This document shows positions 42,963 through 53,692 of a DNA stretch of 64,000 nt, piece after piece. The translations under genes and the position numbers were made by a program. The stretch is from Xylocopa sonorina (Eukaryota; Arthropoda; Insecta; Hymenoptera; Apidae), in assembly GCF_050948175.1 (NCBI RefSeq), contig NW_027490175.1, forward strand, positions 496,001 through 560,000, read 5' to 3'. The notes beneath the pieces are model-generated. The model ran no database searches. It was not told where the DNA came from and worked only from the letters and a program-made list of their open reading frames with translations. How positions within the stretch are numbered: position 1 is the first letter of the stretch; each line of letters begins with the position of its first letter.

Positions 42963-44204
42963 AATAAGGACACTACTCACCTATGTACATACACACCAAC
43001 ACACACCTAGATTTAAGTAAATATATGTATATATTTTATTCATGCACGGTTACGTTCCGTGCACTCGCGCGCACACTCGACGCTCGCGGCTCACGCTTAA
43101 CGCGGGCCGCGCCCCACTCCGAACGGCCGCCCCACCACGAGGGCCGAGCGGCCGCCCTACTCCGACCGTCCGCCCCACCGCGAGGGCCCAGCGACTCGCG
43201 CGCCGCGCGACCCGAGGAGGTCGCGGACGCGAGATCCGAGAGTCAGTTCCAATCTCACCTCCGAACGGGAGAGTTGGTATCTCATCTCCGAACTGGAGAG
43301 TTCGCATCTCATCTCCGAACCGAGGAGTTCTAATCCAGCATCCGAACGATGCACTTCCGATCCGAGCAATAGGCTCATTCGCAACGAGCAATTAGCTCTA
43401 ATGCATTCGTCTCTATCCATACTCCCATAGCGGAGTCCATTCGATACTTTATACTATTTCTAATTCTCATTGTAATCGCTAGTCAGTAACTTAGAATTTA
43501 GTCAAGTGTATCTAGTATAGTGAAATCATAGAATATAGTTTATTTTTACCAGATTCAAAGTATCTTTATTCGAGTTCAAATACAATTCCTTAATTCTACT
43601 CCACGGGTACGCTCGCGATTATTCTATTTCTATATCTCATCTGCGATAGTCTTGAGGCTCGACGACTAGAGCGAACCAGCGCTTAGTTGCTCCATCCTCA
43701 CTTCTACCGTATACAGAATATCTTGCGCCCAGGTTGATCCCGGTAAGCTAGAGCGAACCAACGCTTAGCCGCGCCGTACTCGACCGAAGTTCAAGTATTC
43801 TCGACGAGCCTTGCACCTCCGACAAAGCGTACACGACGCGCGGGGAGGAGAGAGTTTATTCGTCGTCTCGCTCGGGAATACGTGGGTGATGCACCGGAAT
43901 ATTCAATTTCCTGCGTTCGAGTCCTGGTTCCTGTGAAGGAGGTTTCCTTCGCCGCACGACCCGTACCTCCGTTCCAGCCGTACGCCGCCGCCATCCCGGT
44001 TGCGGATCCAAGGCGCTCCAGGTACCTGGAAAGAGAAATCAGACAGTAGAATCAAGCCATCACAAGGTAAGTTTCGTGTTAATTACCGTTTTATCGAGTC
44101 CGAAACGCCAACGAACCCGGTCCGGACGCAATTCGCGTTATTTTCGGGAACGGTTACGACTTTGTGCCACCGTTGCGAGCGCAACCGCACCTCGGGACGT
44201 GACA
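42671..44204 (+). repeat. 3' LTR of copy 3
   Basis: 1534 bp, with three minisatellite units at 43245-43325. It supplies the pol 3' end and, by position, the RNA 3' end. No canonical AATAAA is seen on the sense strand of the R/U5 part, so the polyadenylation signal is unresolved. Confidence 0.95.
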
Positions 44205-44663
44205 CATGGTAAGATATAATATGATTTCCGAAGTGTCATGTATTCCTCGTCTACACTTCGAATGAATGTAAATGCGACACTTCCTTGCAAGGAAATAGCG
44301 TTTGCAGATGTCTACGTATCGTAGCAATAGAGTTTTTATGATTCTTAAAACGCGATATCGCATCTCATTTCTATGTTTCATGGTAAGATATAATATGTTT
44401 TGCGAAGTGTCATGTATTCCTCGTCTACACTCCAAATGAATGTAAATACGACACTTCCTTGCAAGGAAATAGCGATTGCAGATGTCTACGTATCGTAGGA
44501 ATAGAGTTCTAATGCTTCTTAAAACGCGATATCGCATATCATTTCTATGTTTCATGGTAAGATGTAATATGATTTGCGAAGTGTTATGTATTCCTCGTCT
44601 ACACTTCAAATGAATGTAAATGCGACACTTCCTTGCAAGGAAATAGCGTTTGCGGATGTTTAC
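44205..44663 (-). repeat. 174-bp satellite remnant between copies 3 and 4, about 2.6 monomers
   Basis: Reverse-orientation satellite. From about 44300 it follows the variant order of 23.85-24.2 kb (ataatatgttttgcg, tacactccaaatg, gtaggaatagag, agatgtaatatg, gcggatgtttac). It ends in TTAC, the target duplication of the next element. Confidence 0.9.
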
Positions 44664-46223
44664 TGTCACGTCCCGAGGTGCGGTTGCGCTCGCAACGGTG
44701 GCACAAAGTCGTAACCGTTCCCGAAAATAACGCGAATTGCGTCCGGACCGGGTTCGTTGGCGTTTCGGACTCGATAAAACGGTAATTAACACTAAACTTA
44801 CCTTGCGAAGGCTTGATTCCGCTGTCTGATTTCTCTTTCTAGGTACCTGGAGCGCCTTGGATCCGCAACCGGGATGGCGGCGGCGTACGGCTGGAACGGA
44901 GGTACGGGTCGTGCGGCGAAGGAAACCTCCTTCACAGGTACCAGGACTCGAACGCAGGAAATTGAATATTCTGGTGCATCACCCACGTATTCCCGAGCGA
45001 GACGACGAATAAACTCTCTCCTCCCCGCGCGTCGTGTACGCTTTGTCGGAGGTGCAAGGCTCGTCGAGAATACTTGAACTTCGGTCGAGTACGGCGCGGC
45101 TAAGCGTTGGTTCGCTCTAGCTTACCGGGATCAACCTGGGCGCAAGATATTCTGTATACGGTAGAAGTGAGGATGGAGCAACTAAGCGCTGGTTCGCTCT
45201 AGTCGTCGAGCCTCAAGACTATCGCAGATGAGATATAGAAATAGAATAATCGCGAGCGTACCCGTGGAGTAGAATTAAGGAATTGTATTTGAACTCGAAT
45301 AAAAATACTTTGAATCTGGTAAAAATAAACTATATTCTATGATATCACTATACTAAATACACTTGACTAAGTTCTAAGTTACTGACTAACGATTACAATG
45401 AGAATTAGAAATAGTATAAGTATCGAATGGACTCCGCTATGGGAGTATGGATAGAGACGAATGCATTAGAGCTAATTGCTCGTTGCGAATGAGCCTATTG
45501 CTCGGATCGGAAGTGCATCGTTCGGATGCTGGATTAGAACTCTCCAGTTCGGAGATGAGATTGGAACTCTCCAGTTCGGAGATGAGTTGGGAACTCTCCG
45601 GTTCGGAGATGAGACGCGAACTCTCCGGTTCGGAGGTGAGATACGAACTGACTCTCGGATCTCGCGTCCGCGACCTCCTCGGGTCGCGCGGCGCGCGAGT
45701 CGCTGGGCCCTCGCGGTGGGGCGGACGGTCGGAGTAGGGCGGCCGCTCGGCCCTCGTGGTGGGGCGGCCGTTCGGAGTGGGGCGCGGCCCGCGTTAAGCG
45801 TGAGCCGCGAGCGTCGAGTGTGCGCGCGAGTGCACGGAACATAGCCGTGCATGAATAAAATATATACATATATTTACTTAAATCTAGGTGTGTGTTGGTG
45901 TGTATGTACATATATGAGTAGTGTGCTTATTCTAATCCCACATGTACGAGAAGTACGTATAGGGCTTCGTGATCGCTGGGGATTCGACCCAGTATGTGTC
46001 GGAGAGCTCCTCGCCCTCGTAATACGGGGTGAAGTCTTCCCCCTCGTGTGTGGAGATCGCGCGTGGGCGCGGCATGCTGCATCCCTCTTCCCTCTCGTAC
46101 CTTTGTCTCCTTCTGTAAGGACGGCGAGTCGGCGGGTGGCCCGTGTGCAGGGGCTCCGGATGCGGATGCTGGGGATGATGAGGTGGACGCCGGAGGGTGG
46201 CAGGCGGTACGCCTGACGTTACA
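44664..46223 (-). repeat. 3' LTR of copy 4
   Basis: 1560 bp, subtype B, four 27-bp units at 45542-45649. The hairpin downstream of TATA reads gaacataGccgtgc (G instead of A in the loop). It encodes the pol tail at 45932-46223. Confidence 0.95.
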
Positions 46224-49200
46224 CCACCCCCCTTGGAAAAAGAATCTCGGCCATGCCGAGATCTCTTGTCTGTTGGGTAGATTTCGGGATGCTGGATCCT
46301 TCTCTTGGTCCTGTCGGCTGGATGCTGCGGAATCTGAGGTTTTTCGCCTGGTTGATCCTGGCGATAACGTTTGGAGATTGGACCGCGACTGCGGGCTTCC
46401 TTCGGATTGCAGGCACTTTCGTCGCTTTCACTTTCAGCGTTCGTTTGAATGTCACTGCTCTCACTGACTTCATTTTCAGTTTTTCGCACTTTTCTTTCAC
46501 TAGCATCCACACTCTGCATACTATGCATTCGTTTACAAATTTTGATTTTGTTCGTATGAACAATTTTATGGCGCCCTTTTACATTCAGCTTAACATTACA
46601 ATTGCCCAAAATTTCGAGGATACGGTACGGTCCAGAATACTGTGCCTGGAACTTATGTTTGTTCGGCTCTTTTAAAAGATAGACCCATTGGCCTACCTCG
46701 AAGTTTTGGACATTGAGATTTCGGTCATAATAATATTTAGAACGGCGTTTCGCATTGTCTAGATTGGCTTTAGCCAAATCCTGAGATTTCGAGATTTTCT
46801 CCTGAAGTTGTATAAGATAGTCGCTATAAGTTTCGTTATCAGAGCTGTCCTGAAAAGGAGTGGCTGACGGCGTCCTAGCTATCCTGCCGAACACTAGTTC
46901 GTGTGGGGTGTATAATGTACCCTCGTGCACACTGGTGTTGTATGAAAACATTGCATACGGTAACCAATTCACCCAATCGTTACTCGACTCTATGTAATGC
47001 TTCAGATATTCGGCCAGGACGTGGTGAGATCGTTCAACGGACCCGTTTGTCTGTGGATGGAACGCAGTGGACTTGTATTGCTTAATACGGAATTTGATTG
47101 CTATGGCTTTAATCAAGCTATTTATAAAGTTCGAACCTTGGTCCGTGAGTATGCCTTTCGGGCATCCGAACTTACAAATGAATTCTTTTATTAAAGCTTC
47201 GGCAATGTCTACTGCGGTGGTGGTTTTGAGAGGAACTGCGACTGAGTATTTAGTGAGGAGATCTTGGATCGTGAGGATACTTGTATAACCGTCGGAAGTT
47301 TCGGGAAGAGGACCCATTACGTCCATTGAAATCTTATCGAATGCCCTGCCAGGGGTGTCGGTTAAAGTGAGAGGCTGTCTGGTCTTTACCCGGACCAGTT
47401 TCTCTGTCTGACAACTTTTACATTTGCCAATATATTCTTGTATTTGTGTTTTCATGTTTGGCCAAAAGTATTGTTGTCTGATGCGAGAATAAGTTTTATT
47501 AATCCCTTTGTGACCTCCCACAGGGGAGTCGTGGTTTTCTCTTATTATTTTCAGTCGCTCTTCGACCGAAGGGGTTTTAATGAGGCCCTGGCAGACCGTA
47601 ATCTGGACAGTTGTTTCGTAAAACAGGTCTTGAAGGATTTTCTGGATTCGGGACCAGGATACGGAGTCTAGATAGGTTTGTGCGATACTAAATGTTTGTA
47701 ATTGTAATTCGTTTACAACGTCGCACAAGGATCTGAATGTTTCTATTACGGTCTGGAAATTGATTGATCTGGTGGAATGTTCGATGATTGGAAGCTGGAT
47801 TTGGAATTCGTTTCCGATTTGTATGACTTTGGCTTTGGTAAGGACGTGATTTTTGTTTAGGAGGAATTTTTCAGCGTTTGCTAGATCTTTGGCGCCCGTG
47901 TCATAGGGGTGCCCAGATTGCGTGACGAAGACAACTACATTGTCTCGTCGCGTTGATAATGCGTCACGGCTGAAATTAAATAGAGGTTCGCGTCGGATAA
48001 ATTCATTTGGAGCAGGAGTATAAAAGTCGGTGCTGTCGCTGGCGACTTGCGGAGGTGGTGCTGTGTTGGTACGGAAGGACGTGCCTGGAGTCGGTAATTC
48101 AGGTTCTGATGTTACCGGAGTAGGAGGAGGCGCTAGTGTGGTATACTTTTTACGGGTTTCCGGAGGCACATCGAAGATGTCGTCCTCCGAGTTTTCTGAA
48201 TACGAGAGCGGAAAAATTTGAGCGGGATTCCGCGACAATGCGTCCGCATTAAGGTTCGTTTCTCCACTTTTATAGACCATCTCGTAGTCAAATTCCGCTA
48301 ACTTAAGCCTCCACCGTACGAGTCTACTTGACGGGTCCTTGACCGAATTCATCCACACTAACGGTCGATGGTCGGTAACGAGTTTGAATTGATTACCGTA
48401 TATGTATGGACGAAAGTAATGGACGGCGTAGACAATCGCCAGACACTCCTTCTCGATCGTGGAGTAGTTTTTCTCCGCAGCGTTTAACAGTCGCGACGTG
48501 TACGCGATTGGCAAGTCGCGGCCTATTGGTCCTTGACTCAAGATAGCACCAATAGCTTCGGCGGACGCGTCGGTCGTTATCACGAATGGTTGTTTAAAGT
48601 TGGGGTACTGCAAGATAGGCGCTTCGCATAGGCAATCTCGGAGTTTGACGAATGAATTCTCATGCTCGTTACGCCATACAAAGGGCGCGTCCTTTTTTAA
48701 CAAATTCGTTAGAGGCTTAGCAATATTGGAAAAATTTGCGATGAACCGCCTGTAGTATCCCGCGAGCCCGAGGAATTGTTTGATCTGTTTCGCGTTGCGC
48801 GGGCGCGGAAAATTTTTGACGGCGCTAATTTTCGCAGGGTCAGGTTTTACACCGTGCTCACTGATAATATGACCCAAATAGCTTACTTCTCTCCTCAAGA
48901 ATTCGCACTTATCCGGCTGCAATACTAAATTAGCTTCTTTGAGCCGTTGAGTTAATTTATCGAATTTAAGTCGATGTTCTTGAAGAGAGCTAGCGTAGAT
49001 AACAATGTCGTCCAAATAGACGAAAATTTCGTTCCCCTGGAGACCGGACAGGACATTGTCCATAAGTCGTTGGAACGTCGCTGGCGCATTTTTTAATCCG
49101 AATGGCATTCTTTTAAATTCATAATGCCCGTGAGGCGTCGAAAAAGCAGTTTTAGGAGCATCGGCGGGCTCCATTGGGATCTGGTGAAATCCGCTCGCGA

Positions 49201-50659
49201 GATCGAATGTACTAAAATACTTCGCACTCCCGAGCTGATCAAGTATCTCGGTAATGCAAGGGAGGGGATAGGCATCGGCGACAGATTTCTCATTGAGTGC
49301 GCGGTAGTCGATGACGACGCGCCATTGCTTGTTGCCCAAGGAGTCCGGTTTCTTTGGGACAACCCACAATGGCGAATTATATGGTGATTTTGACGGAGAG
49401 ATGACACCATTTTGTAAAAATTTGTCGACTTGTCGTCGAATCTCCTCCTTATGAGCTGGTGGGAATCGGTATTGTTTCACATTGACGGGGCGGTCGTCGA
49501 CGGTTGGAATCTTGTGCGTGGTTGCTGACGTATGCCCTAATTTATCCCCCTCAATGTGAAAAAGCTCCTGCGTGCTTTGAACGAGACGGACGACGTGCTC
49601 TCTTTCCTCTGCGTTGAGGTGGTCGAGACGGAGGAGACTAAGAATTCGATCTAGGCGAGATTTCGAAGGATTGGCGGATTTCGATGTCTGTTTTAACGGC
49701 GCCTGTTGTATATTATTTTTAACCGCCTGAGCATAGGAGATTTGTTGAACATTCGCGATTTTGCAACGCGAAGGAGGAGTTTCGAGTGTCGAATATGGTG
49801 TCTGACTCGAGAAAGAAATAGAAGTTTTCCCTTTTTGGGATGAGCCGATCGGTACGGCGGATACGTTAGATTTAGTAGATTTAGAAAAAACCGGATACAG
49901 CGACGGACTATCCTCCTCGTGGAGGGGAGTCATGATTTGCGCGGGCTCAAGTACGATTTCTGGTAACGCGATTTCGACGGCGCGGTCGGATGAATTAATT
50001 ATTCGAGTTACCGCTTTGCCCCGAATTACTCTGACGAGAGCGTTTCCGAAAAATATACCCGGCGCAAGATCGATACGGGGAATTATACCTTCCGCGAGGT
50101 TCGAATTAACTACGCGGACCTTGATACCGATATTTGATCTCGGCGGAATGGAGATACGGTCTCCTGACTTCGGAGAAGCTGCTTTGTCTTGCGTTCGAAG
50201 CTTCGATTTCGTTGCTGCATCGCGTTTCAGCGGAGGCGATGATTTACGCGGCGGGCGCGGCGGCGGAGGGGGAATAGATTCCGTGCGCGGCGCTTGTTTA
50301 CGTTTCGGCGATAGGAGAGGCTTTATTTTCGAGTCCGGTGACGGTTCCTCGAGTGTTTCGATATCGTCTTCGAAAGGAATTCTCTTACCATTCCATTTGA
50401 TTATTTTATTTGGAAAAGAGATTTCTGCGTCCATACAGAACCCGGAGCCGAGGATCCCGCTTGGTTTAAGGGGAAAATCATCCTCGACCACATTAAAAGG
50501 GACGACGCGACCGAAAATGACAAGATTCACCGTCCCTAAGGTTGCGGTTTTGCCATCGGTTACCCCTGTTATTATTACGATCTCGGACTTATCGATTCGC
50601 GCGGATGCTTTTAGAGCCGAACGTTTTATAATATTTATTTCCGCCCCAGTGTCCACCAT
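45932..50659 (-). CDS. pol: Pol polyprotein of copy 4
   Basis: 1575 codons with complete catalytic sets. Distinct residues: DIETLEE, EIVLEPA, TLETPPS and NNIQQ in the protease-RT linker; KSGETN at the end of RNase H; NEFIRRE in the RNase H-integrase spacer; GHKGINKTY in the integrase zinc region; ARSRGPISK and HPQHPHPEP in the tail. None touches a catalytic residue. Confidence 0.96.
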   Translation of the reverse strand: MVDTGAEINIIKRSALKASARIDKSEIVIITGVTDGKTATLGTVNLVIFGRVVPFNVVEDDFPLKPSGILGSGFCMDAEISFPNKIIKWNGKRIPFEDDIETLEEPSPDSKIKPLLSPKRKQAPRTESIPPPPPRPPRKSSPPLKRDAATKSKLRTQDKAASPKSGDRISIPPRSNIGIKVRVVNSNLAEGIIPRIDLAPGIFFGNALVRVIRGKAVTRIINSSDRAVEIALPEIVLEPAQIMTPLHEEDSPSLYPVFSKSTKSNVSAVPIGSSQKGKTSISFSSQTPYSTLETPPSRCKIANVQQISYAQAVKNNIQQAPLKQTSKSANPSKSRLDRILSLLRLDHLNAEEREHVVRLVQSTQELFHIEGDKLGHTSATTHKIPTVDDRPVNVKQYRFPPAHKEEIRRQVDKFLQNGVISPSKSPYNSPLWVVPKKPDSLGNKQWRVVIDYRALNEKSVADAYPLPCITEILDQLGSAKYFSTFDLASGFHQIPMEPADAPKTAFSTPHGHYEFKRMPFGLKNAPATFQRLMDNVLSGLQGNEIFVYLDDIVIYASSLQEHRLKFDKLTQRLKEANLVLQPDKCEFLRREVSYLGHIISEHGVKPDPAKISAVKNFPRPRNAKQIKQFLGLAGYYRRFIANFSNIAKPLTNLLKKDAPFVWRNEHENSFVKLRDCLCEAPILQYPNFKQPFVITTDASAEAIGAILSQGPIGRDLPIAYTSRLLNAAEKNYSTIEKECLAIVYAVHYFRPYIYGNQFKLVTDHRPLVWMNSVKDPSSRLVRWRLKLAEFDYEMVYKSGETNLNADALSRNPAQIFPLSYSENSEDDIFDVPPETRKKYTTLAPPPTPVTSEPELPTPGTSFRTNTAPPPQVASDSTDFYTPAPNEFIRREPLFNFSRDALSTRRDNVVVFVTQSGHPYDTGAKDLANAEKFLLNKNHVLTKAKVIQIGNEFQIQLPIIEHSTRSINFQTVIETFRSLCDVVNELQLQTFSIAQTYLDSVSWSRIQKILQDLFYETTVQITVCQGLIKTPSVEERLKIIRENHDSPVGGHKGINKTYSRIRQQYFWPNMKTQIQEYIGKCKSCQTEKLVRVKTRQPLTLTDTPGRAFDKISMDVMGPLPETSDGYTSILTIQDLLTKYSVAVPLKTTTAVDIAEALIKEFICKFGCPKGILTDQGSNFINSLIKAIAIKFRIKQYKSTAFHPQTNGSVERSHHVLAEYLKHYIESSNDWVNWLPYAMFSYNTSVHEGTLYTPHELVFGRIARTPSATPFQDSSDNETYSDYLIQLQEKISKSQDLAKANLDNAKRRSKYYYDRNLNVQNFEVGQWVYLLKEPNKHKFQAQYSGPYRILEILGNCNVKLNVKGRHKIVHTNKIKICKRMHSMQSVDASERKVRKTENEVSESSDIQTNAESESDESACNPKEARSRGPISKRYRQDQPGEKPQIPQHPADRTKRRIQHPEIYPTDKRSRHGRDSFSKGGGVTSGVPPATLRRPPHHPQHPHPEPLHTGHPPTRRPYRRRQRYEREEGCSMPRPRAISTHEGEDFTPYYEGEELSDTYWVESPAITKPYTYFSYMWD
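46224..46262 (-). promoter_or_regulatory. Polypurine tract and hairpin of copy 4
   Basis: PPT at 46224-46234 and the 8-bp-stem hairpin at 46244-46262, identical to the other copies. Confidence 0.85.
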
Positions 50660-50730
50660 GAAGCGAGTTGGTGAAATTAGAAGATCGGATTTTAGAATTA
50701 CGTTTGGCGTGCTAGTTTTTCCGGTTATGT

Positions 50731-52050
50731 TTATCGCGGCGTTTCGTCGATTTCCGCGTTGGAGTTGTTCGCGGCGAGAGGACGGACTTGGTGCGCGGCC
50801 TCGCCACCTGTCTCGCGGCGGGTGCGGAGGCCATTGTCGTTTCCCGAATTTTTATTTACCGCGTTGTTGTACTGCCTTTTTCGGCACTCGCCTATTTCGT
50901 GCCCCGGGGTCTTGCAATAGCGACAAAATTTGGGCGCGTCCCTGGCTACGATTTGTCTCGGTTGTTCGTACGCGGGGCCTCGAGTAGGAGGCGGTACGTC
51001 CCTGGATCGCAAGTATTCCTGCGGTCGGTACGGCGATGGCGGTCTGAACCGACACTCGGTCGCGTAATGTCCAATATTATTGCATTTTCGGCAAATAATT
51101 TCGGCTGGTTTTTCGCGCGATTCTGGTCGCGCGGCACGCGATCTACCTAGTCGGTTGCAATCACGTTCGTGCATTTGATAGAGCTCCCGCGCTCGAGCGA
51201 ACGTTTCTCGCAATGTACCGAATGAATTTACCGTCATCTGCATTCGAATTTCCGGAATGAGACCGTCTTTAAAACATTGTAGGGTGAGCGCGTCTACGTC
51301 ATCGAGCGATTCCGGTGTGTCTCGTCGAGCAAGCCTCTCGCAATCAATTATAGCGGTTCTAAGATCTTTTACTCGACCGATGTAATCTAGAATGTGCTCG
51401 TTCGCGCGCATAAATATATTTGCAAGTTCACCCCGATAATGATGAGCTGATTTTACGGAGCAAAATGTGCTGCGAAGAACGTCCGTTAATTCGAGTATTG
51501 TGTAACATGGCTCGTCTTCTAGCGCGGCGTAGGCACGACCCTTGAGTTTTCCCTTAACCAGGCGTGTGAAAGTTCGCTCGCACCCATTAGGGATAAGCTC
51601 ATAAGCGCGTTTACACGCCCGGGTAAACTGAAGAATAGGAATGTTCTGACCATCGAATGTTGGCACGGCTTCGAGGGCCTGCTTAAGCGATAGCTCGTCG
51701 TGTTGCGAACTATTTGTATTAAAATCGGAGCTCGAATTATGTCCGGAAAGCGGATTTCCCCGAGGAATATCTAGAGAAACAGTATCGTCGCGCGTTAAAT
51801 CAGGCGTTCTGCGAATAGATTCTAATTCACGGCGTAAAATTTCTATTTGCAGGAGCAACGCGGCATTACTCGGATCGGTCGCTTTCGTGTTTTTCGCTGA
51901 AGTATTTTGTTGCGCGGTACTAGGAAGAGGCTCGGCGATAGCGTCTTGGAAGTCGAGCGTTCTGCTAATGCGTTTTTCGCGTTCGGAATCGGCCATCGCG
52001 GCGGCTCGCTGTGTCTGCTGGCGCGTTTTTGTCGGAGTCCGGGTTGCCAT
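50731..52050 (-). CDS. gag: Gag of copy 4
   Basis: 439 residues without YRDA. It shares KRISRT, LLLQIE, RLVKGK, SRAARP and ECRFRP with copy 3, and differs from it at RDDT versus REDT. Two intact CCHC knuckles. The -1 overlap with pol is kept. Confidence 0.95.
   Translation of the reverse strand: MATRTPTKTRQQTQRAAAMADSEREKRISRTLDFQDAIAEPLPSTAQQNTSAKNTKATDPSNAALLLQIEILRRELESIRRTPDLTRDDTVSLDIPRGNPLSGHNSSSDFNTNSSQHDELSLKQALEAVPTFDGQNIPILQFTRACKRAYELIPNGCERTFTRLVKGKLKGRAYAALEDEPCYTILELTDVLRSTFCSVKSAHHYRGELANIFMRANEHILDYIGRVKDLRTAIIDCERLARRDTPESLDDVDALTLQCFKDGLIPEIRMQMTVNSFGTLRETFARARELYQMHERDCNRLGRSRAARPESREKPAEIICRKCNNIGHYATECRFRPPSPYRPQEYLRSRDVPPPTRGPAYEQPRQIVARDAPKFCRYCKTPGHEIGECRKRQYNNAVNKNSGNDNGLRTRRETGGEAAHQVRPLAANNSNAEIDETPR
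50797..50845 (-). promoter_or_regulatory. Gag-pol -1 frameshift signal of copy 4
   Basis: Heptamer at 50839-50845 (element orientation GGGAAAC), with outer stem arms ending at 50797-50802. Unchanged. Confidence 0.85.
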
Positions 52051-52101
52051 ATCTAGTTTCGCGGTTCCTTTCGGCAGAATTTCCGGAGGAAACGCGGGGC
52101 T

Positions 52102-52119
52102 ATCCCACCGCTGTCACCA
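52102..52119 (-). promoter_or_regulatory. tRNA primer-binding site of copy 4
   Basis: The same 18-nt PBS, 13 nt from the LTR boundary at 52133. Confidence 0.65.
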
Positions 52120-52132
52120 AAAATAACTTTCG

Positions 52133-53692
52133 TGTCACGTCCCGAGGTGCGGTTGCGCTCGCAACGGTGGCACAAAGTCGTAACCGTTCCCGAAAATAAC
52201 GCGAATTGCGTCCGGACCGGGTTCGTTGGCGTTTCGGACTCGATAAAACGGTAATTAACACTAAACTTACCTTGCGAAGGCTTGATTCCGCTGTCTGATT
52301 TCTCTTTCTAGGTACCTGGAGCGCCTTGGATCCGCAACCGGGATGGCGGCGGCGTACGGCTGGAACGGAGGTACGGGTCGTGCGGCGAAGGAAACCTCCT
52401 TCACAGGTACCAGGACTCGAACGCAGGAAATTGAATATTCTGGTGCATCACCCACGTATTCCCGAGCGAGACGACGAATAAACTCTCTCCTCCCCGCGCG
52501 TCGTGTACGCTTTGTCGGAGGTGCAAGGCTCGTCGAGAATACTTGAACTTCGGTCGAGTACGGCGCGGCTAAGCGTTGGTTCGCTCTAGCTTACCGGGAT
52601 CAACCTGGGCGCAAGATATTCTGTATACGGTAGAAGTGAGGATGGAGCAACTAAGCGCTGGTTCGCTCTAGTCGTCGAGCCTCAAGACTATCGCAGATGA
52701 GATATAGAAATAGAATAATCGCGAGCGTACCCGTGGAGTAGAATTAAGGAATTGTATTTGAACTCGAATAAAAATACTTTGAATCTGGTAAAAATAAACT
52801 ATATTCTATGATATCACTATACTAAATACACTTGACTAAGTTCTAAGTTACTGACTAACGATTACAATGAGAATTAGAAATAGTATAAGTATCGAATGGA
52901 CTCCGCTATGGGAGTATGGATAGAGACGAATGCATTAGAGCTAATTGCTCGTTGCGAATGAGCCTATTGCTCGGATCGGAAGTGCATCGTTCGGATGCTG
53001 GATTAGAACTCTCCAGTTCGGAGATGAGATTGGAACTCTCCAGTTCGGAGATGAGTTGGGAACTCTCCGGTTCGGAGATGAGACGCGAACTCTCCGGTTC
53101 GGAGGTGAGATACGAACTGACTCTCGGATCTCGCGTCCGCGACCTCCTCGGGTCGCGCGGCGCGCGAGTCGCTGGGCCCTCGCGGTGGGGCGGACGGTCG
53201 GAGTAGGGCGGCCGCTCGGCCCTCGTGGTGGGGCGGCCGTTCGGAGTGGGGCGCGGCCCGCGTTAAGCGTGAGCCGCGAGCGTCGAGTGTGCGCGCGAGT
53301 GCACGGAACATAGCCGTGCATGAATAAAATATATACATATATTTACTTAAATCTAGGTGTGTGTTGGTGTGTATGTACATATATGAGTAGTGTGCTTATT
53401 CTAATCCCACATGTACGAGAAGTACGTATAGGGCTTCGTGATCGCTGGGGATTCGACCCAGTATGTGTCGGAGAGCTCCTCGCCCTCGTAATACGGGGTG
53501 AAGTCTTCCCCCTCGTGTGTGGAGATCGCGCGTGGGCGCGGCATGCTGCATCCCTCTTCCCTCTCGTACCTTTGTCTCCTTCTGTAAGGACGGCGAGTCG
53601 GCGGGTGGCCCGTGTGCAGGGGCTCCGGATGCGGATGCTGGGGATGATGAGGTGGACGCCGGAGGGTCGCAGGCGGTACGCCTGACGTTACA
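52133..53692 (-). repeat. 5' LTR of copy 4
   Basis: 1560 bp, four minisatellite units (53011-53118), with the same one-base deletion as its partner LTR. Confidence 0.95.

Larger units (their letters stand above)
35216..44204 (+). mobile_element. Complete Ty3/gypsy LTR retrotransposon, copy 3 (8989 bp), plus strand
   Basis: The only complete copy on the plus strand. Target duplication CATG at 35212-35215 and 44205-44208, here in the tttCATGgtaag part of the monomer. Two 1534-bp LTRs show two visible differences (cacatactgg near 35441 versus cacgtactgg near 42895; ccagcgatc versus ccagcaatc). The interior is 5921 bp with intact gag and pol. Its LTR carries subtype-A bases in the 5' half (gtgtatctag) and subtype-B bases after ctactccacggg, so it looks mosaic. 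Confidence 0.96.
44664..53692 (-). mobile_element. Complete Ty3/gypsy LTR retrotransposon, copy 4 (9029 bp)
   Basis: Target duplication TTAC at 44660-44663 and 53693-53696. LTRs are 1560 bp with four minisatellite units each, and both lack one A of an A-run (agtataagtatcg). The interior is 5909 bp. One visible LTR difference (gagggtggc near 46196 versus gagggtcgc near 53665). Gag and pol are intact. The uninterrupted paralogue of its target is at 24.19 kb. Confidence 0.96.
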
